The notes beneath the pieces were generated by a model. It had not been told where the DNA came from, searched no databases, and saw only the letters and a program-made list of their open reading frames with translations. A program made the position numbers and the translations under genes. From Cladobotryum mycophilum (Eukaryota > Ascomycota > Sordariomycetes > Hypocreales > Hypocreaceae): 64,000 nucleotides of DNA. The stretch is taken from assembly GCA_036429605.1 (NCBI GenBank), contig JAVFKD010000002.1, positions 1,922,001 through 1,986,000 of the forward strand, given 5' to 3'. Position 1 is the first letter of the stretch. The number at the start of each line of letters is the position of its first letter. Positions 62,575 through 64,000 of the stretch are shown here, piece by piece.

Positions 62575-63781
62575 TTAACCCAATATCTCTGCTATGTATT
62601 TCCGCAGCGGTTCCGCTTCTTCCTCTACCGTTCGATCAGGAAGGCTTCTCAGGGCCTCGTTTAACTGTGCGTCATCGTGAACAGCTGCCCTTACCAAGTT
62701 CTTTACCGTCGTCTCTTCCTCCGTTGAGCGACTAGACACTCGCATGATGCTCACAAATGATTCGAAGAAGTCGATGAGGGTCAGATGCATAAGGATATCA
62801 TCAGACTTGTCCACCATAGCTATAGCTGCCCATTGCAATAACCCCTGACCGGCGACTTGCACAACATGACTTGGTAGTTCGAACAAGTCGGGGAATGCCG
62901 TGCGGTTGATGGCGCGGATGTCGAGAGTAGCAAGGCGGATTAGTAGACGGAGAAGGCGGCCTTGGGAGAGAGATATCTGACGCGAGGACCGAGTTGGTGG
63001 GTCGGCCGTTTCGGGGCTGCAAAAGCTTTTGATGAGAGATAGTATGGGACGTTCCAGGAGGATGAAACGCCATAGGCGAGCATGCCCTGGTACACGGCGC
63101 TTCACAATCTCAGTGCCGTTGACATTGATTTGGCTTCCTACGCCATTAACGCCCTCCCCTGGGATGACTTCGCAGTCCGTCTCGAGGATGTCGCCTAGAA
63201 CCTTGGCTGCGCGCTCGCCGACGCTAACGTCTGGGCTATCGAGCCAGCGCCTGACGAGCTCTTCGACGACTTCGGGCAATGTGCTTAGGATGGCGGCGTC
63301 GGATGGAGACTTGGCTGCTTTGTGTAGGATGGCCAGGGCGAGAAGGTTGGCGCCGGGGAGGGGAGATGCAAGGGCTGTGAGGATAGAAGGGGGTCCGCTA
63401 TGGCGAGTGTGCTTGTGAAGGATAGCGGAGAGAGAAGTTTGATGGTGAGGGAAAGGAGAGGGGAGGGATCTTGAGTTGTGCTTTTGAGGATTTGCGTGAG
63501 TGGTGGGAGGATGGTTGGTAGCACTGGTGGGATGTTGGTCTCTGTGGAGAGTGTGGTCAGCTATGTGTCTACTACATTATATCAGAAAGATATTGATGGA
63601 ACGCTAGGTCCATAGAACAGGGTTTCTTACCTGTCAATTGAAGTTCAATATCATCAAACAGCTTGAGGTTGAAGGGTATGGAGGGGTCATTCTCAAGAAG
63701 CTGCAAGTGAGATTGAAACTCATCGAGCCCAGAGATGGGGACGCTGTCCTCTGGGTAACTCGGAACGACTCTTTCGGCCAT
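62575..63781 (-). CDS. Hsm3/PSMD5-like protein (proteasome base chaperone candidate; one frame break)
   Basis: Exon 1 (63631-63781, start MAERVVPSYPEDSVP) and exon 2 (62575-63541) flank an 89-nt intron (GTAAGA...CCACAG), joining DIELQLT to ETNIPPVLPTILPPLTQIL. The product has about 372 helical, leucine-rich residues suggesting ARM/HEAT repeats, with VVEELVRRWLDSPDVSVGER, GRLLRLLIRLATLDIRAINR, FELPSHVVQVAGQGLL and LTLIDFFESFVS. The repeat style and overall features recall fungal Hsm3, the assembly chaperone of the 26S proteasome base (human PSMD5/S5b), but the protein is shorter than yeast Hsm3. The frame breaks at the G5 run 63389-63393; one extra base restores ADPPSILTALASPLPGANLL. Convergent with SEC7, 217 bp from its stop. 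Confidence 0.65.
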
Positions 63782-64000
63782 TATGTGGCGTTGGAGTTCG
63801 ACTTTTACCCAGCTCGACAAGAAGATGTTGTGTGGATGAAAGAGAGAGAAGATAAGTTTCTACTACAAAGAAAGACTAAGGAAAGGTTCATCTCCAGCTT
63901 AGAAATTCCCCCACCAGCTCCGGCGAGGCTATTCAGGGTAGGCAGATGTGCTGACGGCAGATTGCTAGGCAGCGCGGGGCAGCGCGTTGTCATGGGTGGG

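Noticed and set aside
2215..63393. Reading the broken genes as pseudogenes
   Set aside because: Sec7 and EMW1 are essential, both halves of each gene stay conserved with no other lesions, and breaks coincide with homopolymers.

Overview
This is nuclear DNA of a filamentous ascomycete (Pezizomycotina; gene content and the dispersed TACGGAGTAC/GTAGGTA words suggest a Sordariomycete, perhaps Hypocreales, but the species cannot be read from the sequence). The genes carry short introns (about 50-220 nt, GT...AG, several with CTAAC/CTGAC-like branch sites). They include translation factor EF-3, which is characteristic of fungi. They alternate with intergenic stretches of 0.3-3 kb. I see no bacterial-style operon, transposon, CRISPR array, rRNA or convincing tRNA.

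Layout, left to right: the 3' end of a GYF-domain-type protein (+); an EMW1/TTC27 tetratricopeptide protein (-); a membrane-anchored 'modin'-like protein (+); a small eight-cysteine secreted protein (+); a DIP5-like amino-acid permease (+); EF-3 (-); a 1300-residue unnamed protein with a zincin-like HExxH motif (+); a macro-domain ADP-ribose hydrolase (+); a YVC1-type TRP cation channel (-); an AAA ATPase with a long disordered head (+); an Asp f 4-like secreted protein (+); a DUF1308/C7orf25-like protein (+); a 749-residue secreted repeat protein with regularly spaced Lys-Arg sites (-); thymidylate synthase (+); a second small secreted protein sharing a cysteine module with the repeat protein (-); a Zn2Cys6 transcription factor (-); pyruvate dehydrogenase E2 (-); the Arf exchange factor Sec7 (+); and an Hsm3/PSMD5-like protein (-).

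Most of these are unrelated housekeeping genes. The most unusual item is the secreted repeat protein at 42825-45073. It has a signal peptide, two copies of a three-unit block whose units begin after Lys-Arg with TLRPP, an exact 24-residue period, and CX7C mini-loops. This is the layout of a Kex2-processed peptide precursor, but of a type I do not recognise. The second candidate is the multi-exon HExxH protein at 19429-23660.

A technical pattern runs through the whole window. Many genes, including conserved essential ones (Sec7, EMW1), are broken by one missing base, and nearly every break falls on a run of five (once six) G or C. Adding one base to the run restores the conserved protein. I treat these genes as intact genes with probable homopolymer under-calls, not pseudogenes; lengths quoted for them assume the repair.
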